Shown: positions 9,148-17,128 of the stretch, piece by piece
How the letters are laid out: the number at the start of each line of letters is the position of its first letter
Position numbering within the stretch: position 1 is the first letter of the stretch
Assembly (NCBI GenBank): GCA_020636375.1
Contig: JACJXZ010000008.1
Coordinates: forward strand, 310,001 to 374,000
Source: Lewinellaceae bacterium
GTDB taxonomy: Bacteria > Bacteroidota > Bacteroidia > Chitinophagales > Saprospiraceae
Direction of reading: 5' to 3'
DNA length: 64,000 bases
Notes under the pieces: model-generated
Seen by the model: only the letters and a program-made list of their open reading frames with translations
The model's database searches: none
Told to the model about the DNA's origin: nothing
Program-made: the position numbers and the translations under genes

Positions 9148-10512
9148 TTACCTGAAGCGGAACTTCAACCCGGCGGCAACCACCGTAGCCTCGGCGAAAT
9201 TGCCTTTTTCGTAATTGGCGGCCAGTTGCCCCGACAGCCAGTCGGTGAAGGGCAGCAGCGCCAGCAGGTATCCGCCGGAGATATGGTCGGGCACGCCCTC
9301 GATGCCGAGATCCGCTTTGCCGATGAAGCCGCCGAGGGTAAATTCCGGCCCCTTGGGCAGCAGCAGCTTGGCTGCCAGCACTGCCCGCTGCTGGTTCACG
9401 CTGTTGAAGCCGTCCTGGCCGTAGTAATACGAAGGCTCCAGCGCCAGGTAGGAAGTAAGCGGGAGGTAGAGGCCGCCATAGCCGTACCACTCCGTGGGAA
9501 AGTCGCTGGAGAAGGCAGCCCAGCCGCCGAGGCGGGCGCTGAGGCCGTTGTGGATGTAGAAGACTTGTTCGAGGCGCGCCTGCTGTTGGGTGTTGCGCTC
9601 GGGGAAGAAGCGCAGGCCGTACTCCAGGCGGGTGGCCAGGCGGTCGTCCCAGCCGGCCACCAGGCCGCCCCAGAGGGAGGAGGCATTGGCGTTGCGGTTG
9701 ACGAAATCCAGGTTGTCCAGCGACAAGGTATTGTCAAACCGGGCAAAGACAGCATAGCTGCTGTTGATCCGGTAGAGGGCCTGCAGGAGGCGGAGGCCGG
9801 CGCGGCCGTCGTCCGCTACCCGGGAGTAGCCGCCCCAGGCATCGAGTTCCAGCGCTGCCCCTTCGGCCCGGGCGCGGGCCAGCAGTTGCTGCGCCTCGGC
9901 ATTGGAGGGGGCAACGGCCAGGGCCTGCTCAAAGGACTGCCTCGCGGCCTTGTAGCGGCTGGCCATGAGCTGGGCTTTGCCCAGGGCGATGTGGTATTCT
10001 CCGGCATCCGGATGTTCGCTGGCCAGGATTTCAAAGGCCATTAGGGCGGATTTGAGGTCCCGGGTTTCCAGACAGGCATAACCGAGCCCTTTGCGGGCGT
10101 CCGTATTGCCGGGCGCCTGTTCGATGGCCCGGCCGAAAGTTTCAATGGCCTGTTTGCCGTCGCCCGACCAATTGTAAGCGTAGCCCAGCCCCACCAGGGC
10201 GTCTACCTGCCCGGGATGATCCCGCAGGATGGATTGGAAGGCATCGATGGCCTGGCTGTGCTTCCCGCTCCAGGACAGGTTGTGGGCGCGCAGGAGCGCG
10301 GCCGGCAGGTAATCGGGATAATCGGCAGAAAGCTGCCCGAGTACCGCTTCTGCCTCGGCATGCCGGCCGCTGAAGGCCAGTTGCTGTGCCTGCTGGTATT
10401 GTTCTTGCTGGGCATTCGCATTTGTCAAACCCAAAATGGAAAGAAGCAGGATAGTTGCCACGCCTGCTGAAGTAGGTGTGCTGAGAATGCAATAGAGGCT
10501 CCTGAGATTCAT
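9148..10512 (-). CDS. TPR protein with C-terminal outer-membrane barrel (YaiO-like)
   Basis: Exported protein of 454 residues. The N-terminus has a signal peptide (ending near NANAQQ). Residues 35-215 contain about five tetratricopeptide repeats (for example PAALLRAHNLSWSGKHSQAI). From about 225 to the end, alternating hydrophobic strands finish in KFRFR, typical of an outer-membrane beta-barrel of the YaiO family. It sits 185 bp upstream of the glycosyltransferase on the same strand and probably serves as its periplasmic scaffold and export pore, by analogy with BcsC/PgaA-type proteins. A TAnnTTTG box lies about 40 bases before the start. Confidence 0.85.
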   Translation of the reverse strand: MNLRSLYCILSTPTSAGVATILLLSILGLTNANAQQEQYQQAQQLAFSGRHAEAEAVLGQLSADYPDYLPAALLRAHNLSWSGKHSQAIDAFQSILRDHPGQVDALVGLGYAYNWSGDGKQAIETFGRAIEQAPGNTDARKGLGYACLETRDLKSALMAFEILASEHPDAGEYHIALGKAQLMASRYKAARQSFEQALAVAPSNAEAQQLLARARAEGAALELDAWGGYSRVADDGRAGLRLLQALYRINSSYAVFARFDNTLSLDNLDFVNRNANASSLWGGLVAGWDDRLATRLEYGLRFFPERNTQQQARLEQVFYIHNGLSARLGGWAAFSSDFPTEWYGYGGLYLPLTSYLALEPSYYYGQDGFNSVNQQRAVLAAKLLLPKGPEFTLGGFIGKADLGIEGVPDHISGGYLLALLPFTDWLSGQLAANYEKGNFAEATVVAAGLKFRFR

Positions 10513-10549
10513 GGTTCTGAGTTTTAAAGTTGTAAAGTTGTTACAACAT

Positions 10550-10557
10550 CAAAACTA
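10550..10557 (-). promoter_or_regulatory. Bacteroidota -7 box (TAGTTTTG) for the TPR/barrel gene
   Basis: Read on the minus strand this is TAGTTTTG, matching the Bacteroidota consensus TAnnTTTG, 38 bases before the start codon at 10512. I see no convincing -33 TTTG at the usual distance. Confidence 0.4.
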
Positions 10558-10675
10558 GAGGGTGCCAGGCAGATTTACACTTTATTGTTGCTGAGCGGGA
10601 AGATCGCTTTCCTGAATGGGCAAGAATGACAAGAGGTTGCCGGGAAAGATTTTCCTGTTTTCCTGCCATGAAGCG

Positions 10676-10800
10676 GCTACCCGTCTGAGGTTGGACATCC
10701 CCTGCCTCCTGCACACGATTGGCCTCGACTCCGCTTGGCCTTCCCCTTTCTTCTGGCCAGCGTCCGGCCGAGCTCACGCCGAGGTCCTCAGACGGGTAGC
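10676..10800. repeat. Intergenic inverted repeat with 15-bp perfect ends
   Basis: The arms are gctacccgtctgagg (10676-10690) and its exact reverse complement (10786-10800), separated by 95 bp with only weak internal pairing. Each arm is flanked outside by a catgaag motif. It lies between a gene start and a gene stop, both on the minus strand, and has no T-run, so it is not an ordinary terminator. Confidence 0.8.
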
Positions 10801-10823
10801 CCATGAAGCTACTGCATAATAGC

Positions 10824-11570
10824 CTAACCTACAAAGGACATCGCCAGCCGAAACCCCATATCGGTAAAGCGGCTCCCCGGCGGGTCGTAGTGCCGGTAGC
10901 TGTTGCGGCACTTCCGGGCTTCCAGGTACCAGGAGCCGCCGCGCAGCACGCGGAAAACACCCTCCGCCGGCCCCTGCGGGTTTTCCACGACGCCCTGCTT
11001 TTGGCACTCCTCATAATAACTGCCGCTGTACCAGTCGTGGCACCACTCCAGCACGTTGCCGCTCATGCCGAAGAGGCCCAGCTCGTTCGGCTTTTTCTTT
11101 CCGACGGACTTCTCCTCTCCATCGCTGTTCCGCACATACCAGGCTACTTCGTCCGGATCATTGCTGCCCGAGTAGATGCCGCCCTTCCCTTTCTGCCCGC
11201 CGCGGGCAGCGTACTCCCATTCGGCTTCGGTGGGCAGCCGGTAAGTCCTGCCGGTGACCTCATTGAGCTTTTGGATAAAGGCCTGGGCGTCTTCCCAGGA
11301 TACCATTTCTACCGGGTGCTCGTGGTTTTCTGCCGGAACAGAAGCATCCTCTTCCATGACGGCCGCCCAGAGGGCCTGCACGACGGGATACCGGCCAATG
11401 TAAAAACTGTCCAGTTTTACTTCGTGGACGGGGTGTTCATCGTAGTAGGCTTCTTCATCGCCGCCGCCCATGTGGAAGGTACCTCCTTCTACATAGGCCA
11501 TCTCAAAGGCAAGGCCGGCGGGCAGCTTTTCGGTGAGCGCGCCAGGCATGGTATCTTTACGGTTTTTCAC
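10824..11570 (-). CDS. SUMF1/FGE-fold protein, probably not a true formylglycine generator
   Basis: 248 residues covering one complete formylglycine-generating-enzyme-type domain: GGTFHMGG near residue 30, RLPTEAEWEYAARGG near 120, GNVLEWCHDWY near 180, RVLRGGSWY near 213 and GFRL at the end. Genuine sulfatase-activating enzymes carry two active-site cysteines in a C-x4-C arrangement; here the segment reads CRNSYR, so the second cysteine is Arg. No signal peptide is evident. The fold is clear; the function is open. Many Bacteroidota SUMF1 paralogues act in gliding, secretion or signalling instead of sulfatase maturation. Although a type I sulfatase is encoded at 17.1 kb, this protein is unlikely to activate it. 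Confidence 0.85.
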   Translation of the reverse strand: MKNRKDTMPGALTEKLPAGLAFEMAYVEGGTFHMGGGDEEAYYDEHPVHEVKLDSFYIGRYPVVQALWAAVMEEDASVPAENHEHPVEMVSWEDAQAFIQKLNEVTGRTYRLPTEAEWEYAARGGQKGKGGIYSGSNDPDEVAWYVRNSDGEEKSVGKKKPNELGLFGMSGNVLEWCHDWYSGSYYEECQKQGVVENPQGPAEGVFRVLRGGSWYLEARKCRNSYRHYDPPGSRFTDMGFRLAMSFVG

Positions 11571-11591
11571 TTGTCTGATGTTTAGGAACGT

Positions 11592-11621
11592 TTAAAAAAT
11601 AAGTTCGAACTTATTTTTTAA
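11592..11621. repeat. Perfect 30-bp palindrome upstream of the SUMF1 gene
   Basis: ttaaaaaataagttc is followed at once by its exact reverse complement. It lies 22 bp upstream of the SUMF1-fold gene's start (minus strand), so it could be an operator or an AT-rich cruciform. Its outer sequence (ttaaaaaataa) is shared by the larger palindrome 90 bp away. Confidence 0.85.
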
Positions 11622-11710
11622 TCAGTACTAGGTATTGAACGGAAAGATAAAGAAAGTTCCCGGCAAGGACGCCTATTCAAAAAATCACTTTGCAATCTCC
11701 TTAGTAGTGA

Positions 11711-11832
11711 TTAAAAAATAACTTCACTGTTTGAGGCCCTTAGTTGTAGCTCGTTCAGCAGCCTGACCCCGCTGGAACCCTGACTGGCTGCTTCACTTCA
11801 CTACAACTAAGGGCCGTGAAGTTATTTTTTAA
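11711..11832. repeat. 122-bp nested palindrome
   Basis: Three nested stems occur in order: ttaaaaaataacttcac (11711-11727) with its complement at 11816-11832, then ggcccttagttgtag with its complement, then agcagcc with ggctgct around a central loop. The stems are exact where they pair. It begins three bases downstream of the DUF885 stop, so it would form a strong hairpin at the 3' end of that mRNA. Confidence 0.88.
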
Positions 11833-11835
11833 GGA

Positions 11836-13473
11836 TTACTTAATAGCTTTCCCGTCCCCCGTCATCTCCCAGTGCCCCAGCGCGATCGGGATATTCCCCA
11901 TGGCGTTCAGCCGGTCGAAGAAGTCCCTGATGCGGAAAGCCTTTCCTTGTGCTTCCTTCATCCGGGCAAATTCCGCCAGGGCGTTTTCCACCAGGTATTT
12001 GCCGGTGATGTAGCTGGTGCCGTACCCCGGCTGGCGCAGGTAAAGGTGTTGCTCAAACAGGAGCAATTCCTTTTCGGTTTTCATCCATCCGCGCGGGGTG
12101 TATTCCTGGTGGATGCCGCCGGCCTCCTCCATCGTCATCTCATTGGCGTGGGCGTAGAGGGACCCCAGCCCCCGCGCGGCGCGCTGGGCGATGAGGATGT
12201 AGACGATCTCCCGCACCCGGGGGTCGTCGTCGTACAGGCCGGCCTGTAGGAACATTTCCTCCACGGCGGTGGCCAGGCCTTCGTTGCGGGAGTCGAAGAT
12301 GTTGTAGAGCAACGGCCCGCGGCGGACCGGGCTGGCGTGCGGCTCATTGTCCATCCGCGCCAGCTCGAACCAGTGGTAGAAATGGGAATAGAGCGGCCGG
12401 GGGTCGTAATGGGCGGTGATCCAGAAGAAGTGGCGCGTCTCTTCCGGGATGTATTGTCCCAGGTGTGCCCGCAGGGCCGGCGCGAAGTAATCTTTGACCG
12501 TCACCATCTCGTCCTGCTCCAGAAAGTTCATCAGGCTCCGGGCGGAGCGCTCCGTCAGTTCGGCGTAGGCTTCCGGAGAGTCGGCGGCGATGAGTTCCGG
12601 CAGGTTGCGGTTGCGGTGCTCTTCCAGTTTCAAGGCGGCCCAGGCGCGGGCCAGCTCCCGCTTCAGCAGCATCACCTCGTCTTCCCAGGTGAGGGGTACG
12701 AGGTGCACCTTCTGAAGGTACCAGGTGTAATTGTCCTTTCCGATGCCGGAAGGGCCTGTCTTGGTTTTGGCTTCCGCTTCCAGCCAGGCGGCCAGCTCAC
12801 GGGTGGAAGTAATGGCGGCTTCGATGGCCGACACCAGGGCAGCGTCCTCCCTGACGCCTGGCCGATCGAGAATATCCTTCAGGCCCCCACTCTGCCGGCG
12901 GATGTCGCGGATGCCGGCGATCCATAGGTCCCGGGCATTGCCGGTGAGGTTGCCCTTTGCCTGGGCGTTCAGCGGGGGGATCACCTGGAGGTCATCCAGC
13001 AGCCGTTGCCTTTCGGACGGGCTGAGGGGGAAAGCATACGTCCAGATCTCCGTCGTCCGGTGGTGGGTGGGCCCTTCGTGGGCGGGCACGTCGGAGCGGG
13101 CCGTCCAGAGGGATTTGTAGAAGGCCGGGTCGCGCGCCCAGGGCTGCAGCACCCGCTGGTTGAAATCGTAGCCGTTCATTTCCGCCCAGACGATGTGCCA
13201 GTCTACTTGTTGTTCGGTGGACCAGCCGGTGGTGTCGATGGCCAGCAGGCGGGCGCGCAGCTGTTCAAATGCCGGGTGACGTTTTTCGAAAGTTTCGGCG
13301 GTGTAATCGGGAGCGCCGTTGCGGAGGGGCGGGGTTTCGAAGGCGCGCCAATCGTTGAACAGGGTTACCAGTTCCGGGTAAGTGCCGGAGACATCAGCGG
13401 AAGGCTGCCCTTTTCCTGCCGGCCCGGTGAGGAAAAGGGAGAGGCATAGGAGCCAAAGGCGTTTAGGGTTCAT
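11836..13473 (-). CDS. DUF885 family exported protein
   Basis: About 545 residues from the chosen ATG, with a signal peptide (LWLLCLSLFLTGPAGKGQ). The body is alpha-helical and matches DUF885 in its C-terminal half: RNEGLATAVEEMFLQAGLYDDDP, a Y-I-L-I-A-Q-R-A-A-R helix, and a PGYGTSYITGK segment close to the end. Most DUF885 proteins carry a thermolysin-like HExxPGHH segment; here the equivalent region reads FYHWFEL, so the putative metal site is altered. The open frame extends to 13581, but the extra residues are unlike a signal peptide. The start at 13473 is preferred; 13479 is also possible. Biochemical role unknown. Confidence 0.8.
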   Translation of the reverse strand: MNPKRLWLLCLSLFLTGPAGKGQPSADVSGTYPELVTLFNDWRAFETPPLRNGAPDYTAETFEKRHPAFEQLRARLLAIDTTGWSTEQQVDWHIVWAEMNGYDFNQRVLQPWARDPAFYKSLWTARSDVPAHEGPTHHRTTEIWTYAFPLSPSERQRLLDDLQVIPPLNAQAKGNLTGNARDLWIAGIRDIRRQSGGLKDILDRPGVREDAALVSAIEAAITSTRELAAWLEAEAKTKTGPSGIGKDNYTWYLQKVHLVPLTWEDEVMLLKRELARAWAALKLEEHRNRNLPELIAADSPEAYAELTERSARSLMNFLEQDEMVTVKDYFAPALRAHLGQYIPEETRHFFWITAHYDPRPLYSHFYHWFELARMDNEPHASPVRRGPLLYNIFDSRNEGLATAVEEMFLQAGLYDDDPRVREIVYILIAQRAARGLGSLYAHANEMTMEEAGGIHQEYTPRGWMKTEKELLLFEQHLYLRQPGYGTSYITGKYLVENALAEFARMKEAQGKAFRIRDFFDRLNAMGNIPIALGHWEMTGDGKAIK

Positions 13474-13553
13474 AGACATTCCGGTTGTGGCCGGCAAGAT
13501 ACGAATTAAGGAGGAATGACGGGGCGCTTTGCGGAACCAGAAGAGCCTGTGCA

Positions 13554-13892
13554 ATGGTTGATGAGTTGAATCAAAAGCCAATAAAAATCATGGGATGGGT
13601 AAAAGAAGCACGGAAGCAGCTGGAGGCCAACGGAGTTGCCAGGGTCCGCCCTCAGGGCGGCTCCATGCGGGGGCGGATCGAGAGCGGGCAGCTGGTGACG
13701 ATCCGTAGGGCCGGGGGCGAAGAGGTAGAACTCGGGGATGCCGTCTTCGTACGCTGGAAGAACAATTACATTCTCCACCTGGTGAAGGGTATCGAGGAGG
13801 ACAGGATTCTGATCGGCAACAACCTGGGCAAGGCCAATGGGTGGATCGGGTATGGAGATGTGATCGGGAAGGTGGTGGCGGTGGAGGATTAG
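13554..13892 (+). CDS. S24/S26-type (LexA/signal-peptidase fold) small protein
   Basis: Cytoplasmic protein of about 112 residues. It carries the opening of the S24/S26 fold: GGSMRGRIESGQLV corresponds to the G-x-S-M-x-P-x-I-x-x-G-D segment that bears the catalytic Ser in LexA and signal peptidases. It ends GYGDVIGKVVAVED, the usual last strand of the fold. The segment YILHLVKGI could supply the Lys partner. There is no DNA-binding domain and no membrane helix. It is divergent from the DUF885 gene. Starts at 13554 or 13590 are both plausible. Function unknown; a peptide-binding or toxin-antitoxin accessory role is only a guess. Confidence 0.65.
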   Translation: MVDELNQKPIKIMGWVKEARKQLEANGVARVRPQGGSMRGRIESGQLVTIRRAGGEEVELGDAVFVRWKNNYILHLVKGIEEDRILIGNNLGKANGWIGYGDVIGKVVAVED

Positions 13893-13975
13893 GACATATT
13901 CGGCATATCTCCACAGGACGAACAAGCGCCTTCCCCCGGCTGTTTAAAACTTGTAACTTTCATTAAAAATAAACT

Positions 13976-14188
13976 ATGGATATCAAGAAAAAAGCAAAAG
14001 CGGAATTGGAAAGCCGCGTCCGGAAGGTCGAAAATTTGATCGCTGAAAAAGGAGTGGGCTCTTCCTACCTTTCCAGGGCCAAAAGAGTGCAGCGCAACAT
14101 TAACCTGGCGATCGCCGTGGGCGGCATTATCACCATTGCCGGCCTTGCCGCCTGGGCATTGAACAGAAGAGATGAGGACGAGCGCTAA
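13976..14188 (+). CDS. Small single-pass membrane protein (70 residues)
   Basis: Lys/Arg-rich amphipathic N-terminal half (KKKAKAELESRVRKVENL), then one membrane helix at about residues 43-62 (INLAIAVGGIITIAGLAAWAL) and a charged tail (NRRDEDER). No domain recognised. A TAACTTTC sequence at 13954-13961 is close to the TAnnTTTG box but lies only 15 bases from the ATG. Codon use and composition fit the surrounding genes, so I think it is real. Confidence 0.6.
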   Translation: MDIKKKAKAELESRVRKVENLIAEKGVGSSYLSRAKRVQRNINLAIAVGGIITIAGLAAWALNRRDEDER

Positions 14189-14658
14189 TAGACAACTCCT
14201 CCATACTCCCCCAGCTTCTTTGCCTGCCTGGCGACCTGGCAGCCGCTCCGTACAACGGAAAGCGCAAGAGCAGATAACAGGTTAATCCTGAATCCATTTT
14301 TTTGAAGCGTTGGGCAGGCAACTGCGCTTCTATTTCACCGGCGTCAAAGGTTTTCTCAGCACCAACCTGATCCATGGCTCCATGTATTGCTTTGATCATA
14401 ACATTATTTTATTATGGAGGAAGCACTGGGCTGGGAGCAACGGGCCGTAATAGGCAGGCCTTTCAGGCAGACGGGCTTTTCAGCTTATGAAAACCTGGCA
14501 AACGGATATGAAAAAATGAACCGGCAGACAGGGGGCGATTCACTGCACCGCTTGATGCAGTTCCTTCCACGATCCTTCCAACATCTCCGCAATTTTTCCC
14601 CAAATGGCTACGAGAAGAACAGGCTTTTTCATTTCTCTTGTTTTTTAATCTGAAAAAC
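14189..14658. other. 470-bp gap without a supportable gene
   Basis: Short frames exist on both strands, but none has recognisable composition, a domain or convincing start signals. Some imperfect self-complementarity is visible around 14230-14310 (gcctgcctggcgac, gttgggcaggcaac), too weak to call. Confidence 0.4.
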
Positions 14659-15072
14659 TCATAGCCCCGCCGCTTTTATATGCTTCGCCGTATCCGTATA
14701 ATGGCGCAGCCGGGTTACTTTGCCCGCCTCGTTGAAGGTCCACAGGTGCATTTCCTCGTCCCGGAAATGGCCGCCCGTACCAGGCACATCTGCTTCGATG
14801 ATAAATTCTGCGGCGACCTGGTTGCCGCCTTCCATGAGGCTCAAAATCTGGAAATCCTTGATTTGCATCATGGTGCCGACGTATTGGAAAAAGGCCATGG
14901 CCCCGGCTTTGCCTTTTTGCGCTTTCATCCAGGGCACGCCTGCCTTTTGGGCGGTGTTGTCCGCCCACCCCTCCCAACTAACGTTGTCTTCCAGGTGGTC
15001 AATAATGGCGGGAATGTCGCCCTGCCCGAAGGCGGCGTAGATTTGCTGTACGGTTGAAAGGTTGTTGTTCAT
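14659..15072 (-). CDS. SnoaL-like / NTF2-fold protein
   Basis: 137 residues forming one cone-shaped NTF2-like domain. It has the typical N-terminal helix (TVQQIYAAFGQGDIPAIIDHLEDNVSWEGW) and a C-terminal strand pattern (MHLWTFNEAGKVTRLRHYTDTAKH). The family includes SnoaL polyketide cyclases, limonene-epoxide hydrolases and many small-molecule-binding proteins; nothing here fixes the ligand. The frame continues upstream to 15183, but the conserved start is the ATG at 15072. It is an isolated gene with no partner in the same direction. Confidence 0.8.
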   Translation of the reverse strand: MNNNLSTVQQIYAAFGQGDIPAIIDHLEDNVSWEGWADNTAQKAGVPWMKAQKGKAGAMAFFQYVGTMMQIKDFQILSLMEGGNQVAAEFIIEADVPGTGGHFRDEEMHLWTFNEAGKVTRLRHYTDTAKHIKAAGL

Positions 15073-15319
15073 TTTGATAAAATTTTGATTTACAGTTTTC
15101 AATGCCCGGTAGCAGGAAAGTGGCAGGAAAGGGAGAGCCGTCCGGCCATTTGCTATCCTTTTGTCACGATCCAAACGTCTCATTTTTGCCCTTCTGCAAG
15201 TCCTTGATATTCATGATTGGATGCAACTCATCACAATAACCCCAACTGCACCGCCATCGCACAGCTCTCCTGCACCGCCCAATGCTCGGCCAGTTTTCCC
15301 TATGAATTGCTATTAAAAT

Positions 15320-16477
15320 TTATACTGCCACAGCCTGCCTATTGTCCAGCACCACCCGATAAGGGTGTTCCTTTCCCTGCTCGAGCAACCCTTGGCAGTA
15401 ACCGTTCAGGTTCGCCCAAGCCTGGTAGTACACCTTTTCCAGTTTCTTTTTTACAAACAATTTGAAAATCAACTCCTTAAAGAAGTTTTTCCGGATGAAG
15501 CTGGCCGACTGCACCCGGGTGCGGCCCTCGTCCAGTTTGGCCAGGGTGTAAATGACGCAATAGGTTCTTTGTTGGTCGGTCTCGGTGAAGGTGATGACGT
15601 TTTCCGAAGCCTCGAAACCATGGGCCACAATGACTGGCCCATCGGCGAGGCAACGGTGCGTCTGGCCGGCCTGGGCCAGCTCGCTGTTGATGTCCGCCAC
15701 TTCGGGCAGAGAGCCGGGTATCCATTTGCTGCGCCAGGGCAGGTCGCTCACCACATTGAAAACCATTTCGAGGGGGGCTTCAACGATGGCTTCCGTTTCA
15801 ATGACCTTGGCCTTTACACCGGGAATACTATAGTCTTCCACCGTCAGTTCCGGCACCAGGCCCATGAGAGGCGCCAAAGGCAGGTAGCAATAGCTTACCT
15901 TGCCGCTGTCGTATTCTTCATTGCCTTTTTGGACAGCCGCCCAGGCGGCGGTGTCTATGTCCACCCATTGCGGGCAGGCTTGCACGAGGTTGTGGGTGAA
16001 CATGGCGTACTCGTGGTGCTCGATGCTGTTTTTCATCAGCCGGTGGGCGACGATGACCTCCTTGCCGAATAGTTTGTGGTACTGTTTCACAGTATTCATG
16101 GTGATGTCTCCATAATGGGCAACGAACTTGAGCGTCAGGTCGTGAGCCGTTTTGCAGGCCCCGCAGTTACATATCCTGTGGGTGTGGTATTTTTTCAAAT
16201 GGGCGTGAAAACGCACGAACATGCGTTGTACCTGTGTCAACAATTCGGCGGCGGTGGGCGCATTTCCAAAGCGGTAAAAGAGGATGGCGTCGCCCTCGAT
16301 TTCGCTCACTTCCAGGCCAATTTCATTGGACTCTATGAGGATTTCAAGCAGTTCTTCGATGATATGCTGCGAATGGTTGATCTCTACCTCCGATACGAAG
16401 CGGGTGAAGCCGCTGATGTCGGGGATAAAAAGCAGGGCGGGTTGAAGCCCCCCGTTTTCGAATGCTTTATTTTTCAT
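15320..16477 (-). CDS. DUF2652 (cyclase-like) plus START/SRPBCC two-domain protein
   Basis: 385 residues. The first half (about 1-190) is a DUF2652 domain, a relative of class III nucleotide cyclases: LLFIPDISGFTRFVSE resembles the cyclase opening strand with its metal-binding Asp, and VSEIEGDAILFYRF matches the second metal-ligand strand. The C-x-C-x2-C cluster (CNCGACK) is characteristic of this family. The second half (about 215-360) is a SRPBCC/START lipid-binding fold (ETEAIVEAPLEMVFNVVSD). Cyclase activity is not assured. The start at 16477 is preferred over 16504. The combination suggests a ligand-controlled cytoplasmic protein. Confidence 0.8.
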   Translation of the reverse strand: MKNKAFENGGLQPALLFIPDISGFTRFVSEVEINHSQHIIEELLEILIESNEIGLEVSEIEGDAILFYRFGNAPTAAELLTQVQRMFVRFHAHLKKYHTHRICNCGACKTAHDLTLKFVAHYGDITMNTVKQYHKLFGKEVIVAHRLMKNSIEHHEYAMFTHNLVQACPQWVDIDTAAWAAVQKGNEEYDSGKVSYCYLPLAPLMGLVPELTVEDYSIPGVKAKVIETEAIVEAPLEMVFNVVSDLPWRSKWIPGSLPEVADINSELAQAGQTHRCLADGPVIVAHGFEASENVITFTETDQQRTYCVIYTLAKLDEGRTRVQSASFIRKNFFKELIFKLFVKKKLEKVYYQAWANLNGYCQGLLEQGKEHPYRVVLDNRQAVAV

Positions 16478-16504
16478 GATGTGAATAATTTTGGCGTAAA
16501 GCAC

Positions 16505-17128
16505 TGGTTATTAGTTAGTGACCATTGACGGCATGTTGCTCCAGATGGTGTAATAACTGCCCCGTTATTTACTGCCGGAAGCACTCCTTTCCCCCATGCG
16601 CATCGCCCAGCGGTGGTTGGCGGAAAAGAGCGGCCGCAGCATTTCCTTTACCGCAATTACGAAGTGATCTTAAATTTGGATTTCGGACGGTAAATTTTTT
16701 TTGCTTTTGTTGGAGGCCGCCAAGGCTATTTTACAATGGAGGAAACTGGCGGCGTAACTTTATTTCCTGATATTTCAATTTGAGGCTCACTTGGAGGCAA
16801 TGTGAAGGTTCTGATTCGCATGGGTTCCGGAGAGGATTGGTTTGGAAACAAAATAAAAAGAGTTGGGAGAAAATGCAGGATGGACGGGGAAGGTAAAAGT
16901 GCCGGACTAGTTGTACTTTTGTAAAATGATCAAAATCCACAATCAAGCCAGGCCAATGAGTGATTTTTTTCTACACGGGAGTCGATGGATACGGGCGGAT
17001 TTTCATCTGCTACTGCGGCGGCGGATGAGTTTAATAAGCGGGAGATTGCTCAGAAAACCTATGCGCGTGATTTTATCAACCGGCTTTGTGCGCAAGGCAT
17101 ACACCTTGCCGTTGTCACGAATAAACGC
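16505..17128. other. Divergent intergenic region with dispersed repeat and a -7 box
   Basis: Divergent gap between the DUF2652 gene and the sulfatase. 16528-16576 is the second copy of the 49-bp dispersed repeat also found at 6859-6907. TACTTTTG at 16914-16921 fits the TAnnTTTG box on the plus strand, but without a clear -33 element. The frame of the sulfatase is open from 16985, but I regard those 48 codons as untranslated or decayed sequence. Confidence 0.45.

Noticed and set aside
8966..9490. Minus-strand frame of 174 residues beside the glycosyltransferase
   Set aside because: It overlaps the barrel part of the TPR/YaiO-like gene in another frame and has no recognisable composition.
13981..14399. 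89-residue minus-strand frame opposite the small membrane protein's 3' end
   Set aside because: Its first 35 residues look somewhat protein-like, but it overlaps a more credible gene and decays into low-complexity sequence.
14414..14653. 79-residue plus-strand frame
   Set aside because: No domain, no plausible promoter, and composition unlike neighbouring genes.
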